Shown here piece by piece: positions 7,434 to 22,456 of a stretch of 64,000 bases of DNA; position 1 is the first letter of the stretch, and each line of letters starts with the position of its first letter. Location of the stretch: the NCBI RefSeq assembly GCF_024323335.1, contig NC_066585.1, positions 538,409,769 to 538,473,768 of the forward strand, written 5' to 3'. Both the position numbers and the translations under genes were made by a program. The notes below the pieces were generated by a model. The model was not told the origin of the DNA, ran no database searches, and saw only the letters and a program-made list of their open reading frames with translations. The DNA comes from Lathyrus oleraceus (Eukaryota > Streptophyta > Magnoliopsida > Fabales > Fabaceae).

Positions 7434-10400
7434 CACGAAATTTTAAGTTTTTTCATCCCTAATTAACAAAGTTAAAGTACTATAAATTATTGATTCATAT
7501 TATATATAAATGGTTAATAAGTGAAATTACATAATAAAACCCAATTTTATTTGTATTCGTCATAGTCACGTTGTATTATGGTACATTATATGTAAAAAAA
7601 AAAATATTTTTCTTCACGATCACCAAATTTTAGGTTTCTTCATCACTAAGCAACAAAGTGAAAAAACTATAAATGAATGATTCATTTTATATATAAAGGT
7701 GTAACAAGTAAAATTACATAATCAAGATCAATATTACTTGTATTCGGCATATTCACATTGTATTGTGGTATATTATACGTAAATAAATTTAATAATTTTC
7801 TTCTCCATCACCAAATTTTAGGTTTCTTCATCACCAGGTAACAAAATTAAAGGACTATAAATTAATGATTCATATTATATATAAATGGTTAATAAGTGAA
7901 ATTACGTAATAAAGCTCAATATTATTTGTATTCATCATATTCACATTGTATTATGGTATATTATATGTAAAAACTAATTTAATATTTTTTCTCCATCACC
8001 AAATTTAAGATTTCTTCATCACTAAGCAACAAAGTGAAAAAAAACTATAAATGAATGATTCATATTATATATAAATGGGTAACAAGTGAATTTACATAAT
8101 CAAGATCAACATTATTTGTATACGGCATACTCACATTGTATTATGGTATATTATGTGTAAATAAATTCAATAATTTTCTTCTCCATCACCAAATTTTGGG
8201 TTTCTTCGTCACTAAGTAACAAAGTTGAAGGACTATAAATTAATGATTCACATTATATATAAATGGTTAATAAGTGAAATTACATAATAAAACTCAATAT
8301 TATTTGTATTCGCCATATTCACATTGAATTATGGTATATTATATGTATAAAAAAACTCAATATTTTTCTTCGCCATCACCAAATTTTAGGTTTCTTCATC
8401 ACTAAGAAACAAAGTTAAAAAACTATAAATGGATGATTCGTATTATATATAAATGGGTAACAACTGAAACTACATAATCAAGATCAATATTATTTGTATT
8501 CGGCATATTCACATTGTATTATGGTATAATATACGTAAATAAATTGAATAATTTTCTTCTCCATCACCAAATTTTATGTTTCTTCATCACCAAGTAACTA
8601 ATTTAAAGGATTATAAATTAATGATTCATATTATATATAAACGGTTAATAAGTGAAATTACGCAATAAAGCTCAATATTATTTGTATTCATCTTATTCAC
8701 ATTGTATTATGGTATATTATATGTAAAAAAAATTAATATTTTTTCTCCATTACCAAATTTTAGGTTTCTTCATCACTAAGCAACAAAGTGAAAAAAACTA
8801 TAAATGAATGATTCATATTATATATAAATGGGTAACAAGTGAATTTACATAATCAAGATCAACATTATTTGTATACGGCATATTCACATTGTATTATGGT
8901 ATATTATGTGTAAATAAATTCAATAATTTTCTTCTCCATCACCAAATTTTGGGTTTCTTCTTCACTAAGTAACAAAGTTGAAGGACTATAAATTAATGAT
9001 TCACATTATATATAAATGGTTAATAAGTGAAATTACATAATAAAACTCAATATTATTTGTATTCGCCATATTCACATTGAATTATGGTATATTATATGTA
9101 TAAAAAAACTCAATATTTTTCTTCTCCATCACCAAATTTTAGGTTTCTTCATCACTAAGAAACAAAGTTAAAAAACTATAAATGAATGATTCGTATTATA
9201 TATAAATGGGTAACAACTGAAACTACATAATTAAGATCAATATTATTTGTATTCGGCATATTCACATTGTATTATGGTATATTATATATAAATAAATTCT
9301 ATAATTTCTTCTCCATCGCCAAATTTTATGTTTCTTCATCACTAAGTAACAAATTTAAAGGATTATAAATTAATGATTCATATTATATATAAACGGTTAA
9401 TAACTGAAATTACGCAATAAAGCTCAATTATAATTGTATTTGTCATATTCACACTGTATTATGGTATATTATATGTAAAAAATATTAATATTTTCTTCTC
9501 CATCACCAAATTTTAGGTTTTGTCATCACTAAGAAACAAAGTGAAATAAATATAAATGAATGATTCATATTATATATAAATTGGTAAAAACTTAAATTAC
9601 ATAATCAAGATCAATATTATTTGTATTTGGCATATTCACATTGTATTATGGTATATAATATGTAAATAAATTCAATAATTTTCTTCTCCATCACCAAATT
9701 TTAGGTTTCTTCATCACTAAGAAACAAAGTTAAAAAACTATAAATGAATGATTCGTATTATATATAAATGGGTAACAACTGAAACTACATAATTAAGATC
9801 AATATTATTTGTATTCGGCATATTCACATTGTATTATGGTATATTATATATAAATAAATTCTATAATTTCTTCTCCATCGCCAAATTTTATGTTTCTTCA
9901 TCACTAAGTAACAAATTTAAAGGATTATAAATTAATGATTCATATTATATATAAACGGTTAATAACTGAAATTACGCAATAAAGCTCAATTATAATTGTA
10001 TTTGTCATATTCACACTGTATTATGGTATATTATATGTAAAAAATATTAATATTTTCTTCTCCATCACCAAATTTTAGGTTTTGTCATCACTAAGAAACA
10101 AAGTGAAATAAATATAAATGAATGATTCATATTATATATAAATTGGTAAAAACTTAAATTACATAATCAAGATCAATATTATTTGTATTTGGCATATTCA
10201 CATTGTATTATGGTATATAATATGTAAATAAATTCAATAATTTTCTTCTCCATCACCAAATTTTAGGTTTCTTCATCACTAAGAAACAAAGTTAAAAAAC
10301 TATAAATGAATGATTCGTATTATATATAAATGGGTAACAACTGAAACTACATAATTAAGATCAATATTATTTGTATTCGGCATATTCACATTGTATTATG

Positions 10401-10815
10401 GTATATTATATATAAATAAATTCTATAATTTCTTCTCCATCGCCAAATTTTATGTTTCTTCATCACTAAGTAACAAATTTAAAGGATTATAAATTAATGA
10501 TTCATATTATATATAAACGGTTAATAACTGAAATTACGCAATAAAGCTCAATTATAATTGTATTTGTCATATTCACACTGTATTATGGTATATTATATGT
10601 AAAAAATATTAATATTTTCTTCTCCATCACCAAATTTTAGGTTTCTTCATCACTAAGAAACAAAGTGAAATAAATATAAATGAATGATTCATATTATATA
10701 TAAATTGGTAAAAACTTAAATTACATAATCAAGATCAATATTATTTGTATTTGGCATATTCACATTGTATTATGGTATATAATATGTAAATAAATTCAAT
10801 AATTTTCTTCTCCAT
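7434..10815. repeat. HOR block 2, 18 monomers (3382 bp): GHIJK + OPQK + 3 x LMN
   Basis: All classes are in regular order. Three LMN trimers follow each other; the first two N copies read GGTTTTGTCATC and the last reads GGTTTCTTCATC. It is the longest regular block of the window. Confidence 0.85.
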
Positions 10816-13633
10816 CACGAAATTTTAAGTTTTTCATCCCTAATTAACAAAGTTAAAGTACTATAAATTATTGATTCATATTATATATAAATGGTTAATA
10901 AGTGAAATTACATAATAAAACAAATTTTATTTGTATTCGTCATAGTCACGTTGTATTATGGTACATTATATGTAAAAAAAAAAATATTTTTCTTCACGAT
11001 CACCAAATTTTAGGTTTCTTCATCACTAAGCAACAAAGTGAAAAAACTATAAATGAATGATTCATTTTATATATAAAGGTGTAACAAGTAAAATTACATA
11101 ATCAAGATCAATATTACTTGTATTCGGCATATTCACATTGTATTGTGGTATATTATACGTAAATAAATTTAATAATTTTCTTCTCCATCACCAAATTTTA
11201 GGTTTCTTCATCACCAGGTAACAAAATTAAAGGACTATAAATTAATGATTCATATTATATATAAATGGTTAATAAGTGAAATTACGTAATAAAGCTCAAT
11301 ATTATTTGTATTCATCATATTCACATTGTATTATGGTATATTATATGTAAAAAACTAATTTAATATTTTTTCTCCATCACCAAATTTAAGATTTCTTCAT
11401 CACTAAGCAACAAAGTGAAAAAAACTATAAATGAATGATTCATATTAGATATAAATGGGTAACAAGTGAATTTACATAATCAAGATCAACATTATTTGTA
11501 TACGGCATACTCACATTGTATTATGGTATATTATGTGTAAATAAATTCAATAATTTTCTTCTCCATCACCAAATTTTGGGTTTCTTCGTCACTAAGTAAC
11601 AAAGTTGAAGGACTATAAATTAATGATTCACATTATATATAAATGGTTAATAAGTGAAATTACATAATAAAACTCAATATTATTTGTATTCGCCATATTC
11701 ACATTGAATTATGGTATATTATATGTATAAAAAAACTCAATATTTTTCTTCGCCATCACCAAATTTTAGGTTTCTTCATCACTAAGAAACAAAGTTAAAA
11801 AACTATAAATGATGATTCGTATTATATATAAATGGGTAACAACTGAAACTACATAATCAAGATCAATATTATTTGTATTCGGCATATTCACATTGTATTA
11901 TGGTATAATATACGTAAATAAATTGAATAATTTTCTTCTCCATCACCAAATTTTATGTTTCTTCATCACCAAGTAACTAATTTAAAGGATTATAAATTAA
12001 TGATTCATATTATATATAAACGGTTAATAAGTGAAATTACGCAATAAAGCTCAATATTATTTGTATTCATCTTATTCACATTGTATTATGGTATATTATA
12101 TGTAAAAAAAATTAATTTTTTTTTCTCCATTACCAAATTTTAGGTTTCTTCATCACTAAGCAACAAAGTGAAAAAAACTATAAATGAATGATTCATATTA
12201 TATATAAATGGGTAACAAGTGAATTTACATAATCAAGATCAACATTATTTGTATACGGCATATTCACATTGTATTATGGTATATTATGTGTAAATAAATT
12301 CAATAATTTTCTTCTCCATCACCAAATTTTGGGTTTCTTCGTCACTAAGTAACAAAGTTGAAGGACTATAAATTAATGATTCACATTATATATAAATGGT
12401 TAATAAGTGAAATTACATAATAAAACTCAATATTATTTGTATTCGCCATATTCACATTGAATTATGGTATATTATATGTATAAAAAAACTCAATATTTTT
12501 CTTCTCCATCACCAAATTTTAGGTTTCTTCATCACTAACAAACAAAGTTAAAAAACTATAAATGAATGATTCGTATTATATATAAATGGGTAACAACTGA
12601 AACTACATAATTAAGATCAATATTATTTGTATTCGGCATATTCACATTGTATTATGGTATATTATATATAAATAAATTCTATAATTTCTTCTCCATCGCC
12701 AAATTTTATGTTTCTTCATCACTAAGTAACAAATTTAAAGGATTATAAATTAATGATTCATATTATATATAAACGGTTAATAACTGAAATTACGCAATAA
12801 AGCTCAATTATAATTGTATTTGTCATATTCACACTGTATTATGGTATATTATATGTAAAAAATATTAATATTTTCTTCTCCATCACCAAATTTTAGGTTT
12901 TGTCATCACTAAGAAACAAAGTGAAATAAATATAAATGAATGATTCATATTATATATAAATTGGTAAAAACTTAAATTACATAATCAAGATCAATATTAT
13001 TTGTATTTGGCATATTCACATTGTATTATGGTATATAATATGTAAATAAATTCAATAATTTTCTTCTCCATCACCAAATTTTAGGTTTCTTCATCACTAA
13101 GAAACAAAGTTAAAAAACTATAAATGAATGATTCGTATTATATATAAATGGGTAACAACTGAAACTACATAATTAAGATCAATATTATTTGTATTCGGCA
13201 TATTCACATTGTATTATGGTATATTATATATAAATAAATTCTATAATTTCTTCTCCATCGCCAAATTTTATGTTTCTTCATCACTAAGTAACAAATTTAA
13301 AGGATTATAAATTAATGATTCATATTATATATAAACGGTTAATAACTGAAATTACGCAATAAAGCTCAATTATAATTGTATTTGTCATATTCACACTGTA
13401 TTATGGTATATTATATGTAAAAAATATTAATATTTTCTTCTCCATCACCAAATTTTAGGTTTCTTCATCACTAAGAAACAAAGTGAAATAAATATAAATG
13501 AATGATTCATATTATATATAAATTGGTAAAAACTTAAATTACATAATCAAGATCAATATTATTTGTATTTGGCATATTCACATTGTATTATGGTATATAA
13601 TATGTAAATAAATTCAATAATTTTCTTCTCCAT
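10816..13633. repeat. HOR block 3, 15 monomers (2818 bp): GHIJK + OPQK + 2 x LMN
   Basis: From here to about 43.9 kb the first L monomer of nearly every block reads CACTAACAAACAAAG instead of CACTAAGAAACAAAG. The O monomer has a one-base deletion (AAATGATGATTCG). Confidence 0.85.
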
Positions 13634-15699
13634 CACGAAATTTTAAGTTTTTTCATCCCTAATTAACAAAGTTAAAGTACTATAAATTATTGATTCATAT
13701 TATATATAAATGGTTAATAAGTGAAATTACATAATAAAACCCAATTTTATTTGTATTCGTCATAGTCACGTTGTATTATGGTACATTATATGTAAAAAAA
13801 AAAATATTTTTCTTCACGATCACCAAATTTTAGGTTTCTTCATCACTAAGCAACAAAGTGAAAAAACTATAAATGAATGATTCATTTATATATAAAGGTG
13901 TAACAAGTAAAATTACATAATCAAGATCAATATTACTTGTATTCGGCATATTCACATTGTATTGTGGTATATTATACGTAAATAAATTTAATAATTTTCT
14001 TCTCCATCACCAAATTTTAGGTTTCTTCATCACCAGGTAACAAAATTAAAGGACTATAAATTAATGATTCATATTATATATAAATGGTTAATAAGTGAAA
14101 TTACGTAATAAAGCTCAATATTATTTGTATTCATCATATTCACATTGTATTATGGTATATTATATGTAAAAACTAATTTAATATTTTTTCTCCATCACCA
14201 AATTTAAGATTTCTTCATCACTAAGCAACAAAGTGAAAAAAAACTATAAATGAATGATTCATATTAGATATAAATGGGTAACAAGTGAATTTACATAATC
14301 AAGATCAACATTATTTGTATACGGCATACTCACATTGTATTATGGTATATTATGTGTAAATAAATTCAATAATTTTCTTCTCCATCACCAAATTTTGGGT
14401 TTCTTCGTCACTAAGTAACAAAGTTGAAGGACTATAAATTAATGATTCACATTATATATAAATGGTTAATAAGTGAAATTACATAATAAAACTCAATATT
14501 ATTTGTATTCGCCATATTCACATTGAATTATGGTATATTATATGTATAAAAAAACTCAATATTTTTCTTCTCCATCACCAAATTTTAGGTTTCTTCATCA
14601 CTAACAAACAAAGTTAAAAAACTATAAATGAATGATTCGTATTATATATAAATGGGTAACAACTGAAACTACATAATTAAGATCAATATTATTTGTATTC
14701 GGCATATTCACATTGTATTATGGTATATTATATATAAATAAATTCTATAATTTCTTCTCCATCGCCAAATTTTATGTTTCTTCATCACTAAGTAACAAAT
14801 TTAAAGGATTATAAATTAATGATTCATATTATATATAAACGGTTAATAACTGAAATTACGCAATAAAGCTCAATTATAATTGTATTTGTCATATTCACAC
14901 TGTATTATGGTATATTATATGTAAAAAATATTAATATTTTCTTCTCCATCACCAAATTTTAGGTTTTGTCATCACTAAGAAACAAAGTGAAATAAATATA
15001 AATGAATGATTCATATTATATATAAATTGGTAAAAACTTAAATTACATAATCAAGATCAATATTATTTGTATTTGGCATATTCACATTGTATTATGGTAT
15101 ATAATATGTAAATAAATTCAATAATTTTCTTCTCCATCACCAAATTTTAGGTTTCTTCATCACTAAGAAACAAAGTTAAAAAACTATAAATGAATGATTC
15201 GTATTATATATAAATGGGTAACAACTGAAACTACATAATTAAGATCAATATTATTTGTATTCGGCATATTCACATTGTATTATGGTATATTATATATAAA
15301 TAAATTCTATAATTTCTTCTCCATCGCCAAATTTTATGTTTCTTCATCACTAAGTAACAAATTTAAAGGATTATAAATTAATGATTCATATTATATATAA
15401 ACGGTTAATAACTGAAATTACGCAATAAAGCTCAATTATAATTGTATTTGTCATATTCACACTGTATTATGGTATATTATATGTAAAAAATATTAATATT
15501 TTCTTCTCCATCACCAAATTTTAGGTTTCTTCATCACTAAGAAACAAAGTGAAATAAATATAAATGAATGATTCATATTATATATAAATTGGTAAAAACT
15601 TAAATTACATAATCAAGATCAATATTATTTGTATTTGGCATATTCACATTGTATTATGGTATATAATATGTAAATAAATTCAATAATTTTCTTCTCCAT
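13634..15699. repeat. HOR block 4, 11 monomers (2066 bp): GHIJK + 2 x LMN
   Basis: The OPQK cassette is absent: K is followed directly by an L with CTAACAAAC. The H monomer has TTCATTTATATAT, short of two bases relative to other H copies. Confidence 0.85.
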
Positions 15700-17766
15700 C
15701 ACGAAATTTTAAGTTTTTTCATCCCTAATTAACAAAGTTAAAGTACTATAAATTATTGATTCATATTATATATAAATGGTTAATAAGTGAAATTACATAA
15801 TAAAACCCAATTTTATTTGTATTCGTCATAGTCACGTTGTATTATGGTACATTATATGTAAAAAAAAAATATTTTTCTTCACGATCACCAAATTTTAGGT
15901 TTCTTCATCACTAAGCAACAAAGTGAAAAAACTATAAATGAATGATTCATTTTATATATAAAGGTGTAACAAGTAAAATTACATAATCAAGATCAATTTT
16001 ACTTGTATTCGGCATATTCACATTGTATTGTGGTATATTATACGTAAATAAATTTAATAATTTTCTTCTCCATCACCAAATTTTAGGTTTCTTCATCACC
16101 AGGTAACAAAATTAAAGGACTATAAATTAATGATTCATATTATATATAAATGGTTAATAAGTGAAATTACGTAATAAAGCTCAATATTATTTGTATTCAT
16201 CATATTCACATTGTATTATGGTATATTATATGTAAAAAACTAATTTAATATTTTTTCTCCATCACCAAATTTAAGATTTCTTCATCACTAAGCAACAAAG
16301 TGAAAAAAAACTATAAATGAATGATTCATATTAGATATAAATGGGTAACAAGTGAATTTACATAATCAAGATCAACATTATTTGTATACGGCATACTCAC
16401 ATTGTATTATGGTATATTATGTGTAAATAAATTCAATAATTTTCTTCTCCATCACCAAATTTTGGGTTTCTTCGTCACTAAGTAACAAAGTTGAAGGACT
16501 ATAAATTAATGATTCACATTATATATAAATGGTTAATAAGTGAAATTACATAATAAAACTCAATATTATTTGTATTCGCCATATTCACATTGAATTATGG
16601 TATATTATATGTATAAAAAAACTCAATATTTTTCTTCTCCATCACCAAATTTTAGGTTTCTTCATCACTAACAAACAAAGTTAAAAAACTATAAATGAAT
16701 GATTCGTATTATATATAAATGGGTAACAACTGAAACTACATAATTAAGATCAATATTATTTGTATTCGGCATATTCACATTGTATTATGGTATATTATAT
16801 ATAAATAAATTCTATAATTTCTTCTCCATCGCCAAATTTTATGTTTCTTCATCACTAAGTAACAAATTTAAAGGATTATAAATTAATGATTCATATTATA
16901 TATAAACGGTTAATAACTGAAATTACGCAATAAAGCTCAATTATAATTGTATTTGTCATATTCACACTGTATTATGGTATATTATATGTAAAAAATATTA
17001 ATATTTTCTTCTCCATCACCAAATTTTAGGTTTTGTCATCACTAAGAAACAAAGTGAAATAAATATAAATGAATGATTCATATTATATATAAATTGGTAA
17101 AAACTTAAATTACATAATCAAGATCAATATTATTTGTATTTGGCATATTCACATTGTATTATGGTATATAATATGTAAATAAATTCAATAATTTTCTTCT
17201 CCATCACCAAATTTTAGGTTTCTTCATCACTAAGAAACAAAGTTAAAAAACTATAAATGAATGATTCGTATTATATATAAATGGGTAACAACTGAAACTA
17301 CATAATTAAGATCAATATTATTTGTATTCGGCATATTCACATTGTATTATGGTATATTATATATAAATAAATTCTATAATTTCTTCTCCATCGCCAAATT
17401 TTATGTTTCTTCATCACTAAGTAACAAATTTAAAGGATTATAAATTAATGATTCATATTATATATAAACGGTTAATAACTGAAATTACGCAATAAAGCTC
17501 AATTATAATTGTATTTGTCATATTCACACTGTATTATGGTATATTATATGTAAAAAATATTAATATTTTCTTCTCCATCACCAAATTTTAGGTTTCTTCA
17601 TCACTAAGAAACAAAGTGAAATAAATATAAATGAATGATTCATATTATATATAAATTGGTAAAAACTTAAATTACATAATCAAGATCAATATTATTTGTA
17701 TTTGGCATATTCACATTGTATTATGGTATATAATATGTAAATAAATTCAATAATTTTCTTCTCCAT
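15700..17766. repeat. HOR block 5, 11 monomers (2067 bp)
   Basis: Composition is G H I J K L M N L M N. The H monomer carries a rare variant, CAATTTTACTTG instead of CAATATTACTTG, that is shared with blocks 14 and 15 about 25 kb away. Confidence 0.85.
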
Positions 17767-19833
17767 CACGAAATTTTAAGTTTTTTCATCCCTAATTAAC
17801 AAAGTTAAAGTACTATAAATTATTGATTCATATTATATATAAATGGTTAATAAGTGAAATTACATAATAAAACCCAATTTTATTTGTATTCGTCATAGTC
17901 ACGTTGTATTATGGTACATTATATGTAAAAAAAAAAATATTTTTCTTCACGATCACCAAATTTTAGGTTTCTTCATCACTAAGCAACAAAGTGAAAAAAC
18001 TATAAATGAATGATTCATTTTATATATAAAGGTGTAACAAGTAAAATTACATAATCAAGATCAATTTACTTGTATTCGGCATATTCACATTGTATTGTGG
18101 TATATTATACGTAAATAAATTTAATAATTTTCTTCTCCATCACCAAATTTTAGGTTTCTTCATCACCAGGTAACAAAATTAAAGGACTATAAATTAATGA
18201 TTCATATTATATATAAATGGTTAATAAGTGAAATTACGTAATAAAGCTCAATATTATTTGTATTCATCATATTCACATTGTATTATGGTATATTATATGT
18301 AAAAAACTAATTTAATATTTTTTCTCCATCACCAAATTTAAGATTTCTTCATCACTAAGCAACAAAGTGAAAAAAAACTATAAATGAATGATTCATATTA
18401 GATATAAATGGGTAACAAGTGAATTTACATAATCAAGATCAACATTATTTGTATACGGCATACTCACATTGTATTATGGTATATTATGTGTAAATAAATT
18501 CAATAATTTTCTTCTCCATCACCAAATTTTGGGTTTCTTCGTCACTAAGTAACAAAGTTGAAGGACTATAAATTAATGATTCACATTATATATAAATGGT
18601 TAATAAGTGAAATTACATAATAAAACTCAATATTATTTGTATTCGCCATATTCACATTGAATTATGGTATATTATATGTATAAAAAAACTCAATATTTTT
18701 CTTCTCCATCACCAAATTTTAGGTTTCTTCATCACTAACAAACAAAGTTAAAAAACTATAAATGAATGATTCGTATTATATATAAATGGGTAACAACTGA
18801 AACTACATAATTAAGATCAATATTATTTGTATTCGGCATATTCACATTGTATTATGGTATATTATATATAAATAAATTCTATAATTTCTTCTCCATCGCC
18901 AAATTTTATGTTTCTTCATCACTAAGTAACAAATTTAAAGGATTATAAATTAATGATTCATATTATATATAAACGGTTAATAACTGAAATTACGCAATAA
19001 AGCTCAATTATAATTGTATTTGTCATATTCACACTGTATTATGGTATATTATATGTAAAAAATATTAATATTTTCTTCTCCATCACCAAATTTTAGGTTT
19101 TGTCATCACTAAGAAACAAAGTGAAATAAATATAAATGAATGATTCATATTATATATAAATTGGTAAAAACTTAAATTACATAATCAAGATCAATATTAT
19201 TTGTATTTGGCATATTCACATTGTATTATGGTATATAATATGTAAATAAATTCAATAATTTTCTTCTCCATCACCAAATTTTAGGTTTCTTCATCACTAA
19301 GAAACAAAGTTAAAAAACTATAAATGAATGATTCGTATTATATATAAATGGGTAACAACTGAAACTACATAATTAAGATCAATATTATTTGTATTCGGCA
19401 TATTCACATTGTATTATGGTATATTATATATAAATAAATTCTATAATTTCTTCTCCATCGCCAAATTTTATGTTTCTTCATCACTAAGTAACAAATTTAA
19501 AGGATTATAAATTAATGATTCATATTATATATAAACGGTTAATAACTGAAATTACGCAATAAAGCTCAATTATAATTGTATTTGTCATATTCACACTGTA
19601 TTATGGTATATTATATGTAAAAAATATTAATATTTTCTTCTCCATCACCAAATTTTAGGTTTCTTCATCACTAAGAAACAAAGTGAAATAAATATAAATG
19701 AATGATTCATATTATATATAAATTGGTAAAAACTTAAATTACATAATCAAGATCAATATTATTTGTATTTGGCATATTCACATTGTATTATGGTATATAA
19801 TATGTAAATAAATTCAATAATTTTCTTCTCCAT
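17767..19833. repeat. HOR block 6, 11 monomers (2067 bp)
   Basis: Composition is the same as block 5. The H monomer reads CAATTTACTTG, one T shorter than the block 5 variant and probably derived from it. Confidence 0.85.
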
Positions 19834-22456
19834 CACGAAATTTTAAGTTTTTTCATCCCTAATTAACAAAGTTAAAGTACTATAAATTATTGATTCATAT
19901 TATATATAAATGGTTAATAAGTGAAATTACATAATAAAACCCAATTTTATTTGTATTCGTCATAGTCACGTTGTATTATGGTACATTATATGTAAAAAAA
20001 AAATATTTTTCTTCACGATCACCAAATTTTAGGTTTCTTCATCACTAAGCAACAAAGTGAAAAAACTATAAATGAATGATTCATTTTATATATAAAGGTG
20101 TAACAAGTAAAATTACATAATCAAGATCAATATTACTTGTATTCGGCATATTCACATTGTATTGTGGTATATTATACGTAAATAAATTTAATAATTTTCT
20201 TCTCCATCACCAAATTTTAGGTTTCTTCATCACCAGGTAACAAATTAAAGGACTATAAATTAATGATTCATATTATATATAAATGGTAATAAGTGAAATT
20301 ACGTAATAAAGCTCAATATTATTTGTATTCATCATATTCACATTGTATTATGGTATATTATATGTAAAAAAAAATTAATATTTTTTCTCCATCACCAAAT
20401 TTTAGGTTTCTTCATCACTAAGCAACAAAGTGAAAAAAAACTATAAATGAATGATTCATATTAGATATAAATGGGTAACAAGTGAATTTACATAATCAAG
20501 ATCAACATTATTTGTATACGGCATACTCACATTGTATTATGGTATATTATGTGTAAATAAATTCAATAATTTTCTTCTCCATCACCAAATTTTGGGTTTC
20601 TTCGTCACTAAGTAACAAAGTTGAAGGACTATAAATTAATGATTCACATTATATATAAATGGTTAATAAGTGAAATTACATAATAAAACTCAATATTATT
20701 TGTATTCGCCATATTCACATTGAATTATGGTATATTATATGTATAAAAAAACTCAATATTTTTCTTCTCCATCACCAAATTTTAGGTTTCTTCATCACTA
20801 ACAAACAAAGTTAAAAAACTATAAATGAATGATTCGTATTATATATAAATGGGTAACAACTGAAACTACATAATCAAGATCAATATTATTTGTATTCGGC
20901 ATATTCACATTGTATTATGGTATATTATATATAAATAAATTCTATAATTTCTTCTCCATCACCAAATTTTATGTTTCTTCATCACTAAGTAACAAATTTA
21001 AAGGATTATAAATTAATGATTCATATTATATATAAACGGTTAATAACTGAAATTACGCAATAAAGCTCAATTATAATTGTATTTGTCATATTCACACTGT
21101 ATTATGGTATATTATATGTAAAAAAATTAATATTTTCTTCTCCATCACCAAATTTTAGGTTTTTCATCACTAAGAAACAAAGTGAAATAAATATAAATGA
21201 ATGATTCATATTATATATAAATTGGTAAAAACTTAAATTACATAATCAAGATCAATATTATTTGTATTTGGCATATTCACATTGTATTATGGTATATAAT
21301 ATGTAAATAAATTCAATAATTTTCTTCTCCATCACCAAATTTTAGGTTTCTTCATCACTAAGAAACAAAGTTAAAAAACTATAAATGAATGATTCGTATT
21401 ATATATAAATGGGTAACAACTGAAACTACATAATTAAGATCAATATTATTTGTATTCGGCATATTCACATTGTATTATGGTATATTATATATAAATAAAT
21501 TCTATAATTTCTTCTCCATCGCCAAATTTTATGTTTCTTCATCACTAAGTAACAAATTTAAAGGATTATAAATTAATGATTCATATTATATATAAACGGT
21601 TAATAACTGAAATTACGCAATAAAGCTCAATTATAATTGTATTTGTCATATTCACACTGTATTATGGTATATTATATGTAAAAAATATTAATATTTTCTT
21701 CTCCATCACCAAATTTTAGGTTTTGTCATCACTAAGAAACAAAGTGAAATAAATATAAATGAATGATTCATATTATATATAAATTGGTAAAAACTTAAAT
21801 TACATAATCAAGATCAATATTATTTGTATTTGGCATATTCACATTGTATTATGGTATATAATATGTAAATAAATTCAATAATTTTCTTCTCCATCACCAA
21901 ATTTTAGGTTTCTTCATCACTAAGAAACAAAGTTAAAAAACTATAAATGAATGATTCGTATTATATATAAATGGGTAACAACTGAAACTACATAATTAAG
22001 ATCAATATTATTTGTATTCGGCATATTCACATTGTATTATGGTATATTATATATAAATAAATTCTATAATTTCTTCTCCATCGCCAAATTTTATGTTTCT
22101 TCATCACTAAGTAACAAATTTAAAGGATTATAAATTAATGATTCATATTATATATAAACGGTTAATAACTGAAATTACGCAATAAAGCTCAATTATAATT
22201 GTATTTGTCATATTCACACTGTATTATGGTATATTATATGTAAAAAATATTAATATTTTCTTCTCCATCACCAAATTTTAGGTTTCTTCATCACTAAGAA
22301 ACAAAGTGAAATAAATATAAATGAATGATTCATATTATATATAAATTGGTAAAAACTTAAATTACATAATCAAGATCAATATTATTTGTATTTGGCATAT
22401 TCACATTGTATTATGGTATATAATATGTAAATAAATTCAATAATTTTCTTCTCCAT
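19834..22456. repeat. HOR block 7, 14 monomers (2623 bp): GHIJK + 3 x LMN
   Basis: This is the only 14-monomer block. It lacks OPQK but has three LMN trimers. The end of I and the start of J (about 20365-20410) read like P/Q (AAAAATTAATATT, AAATTTTAGGTTTC), then return to J (TTAGATATAAA). The first LMN trimer has slightly unusual M (CATCACC) and N (GGTTTTTCATC). Confidence 0.8.
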
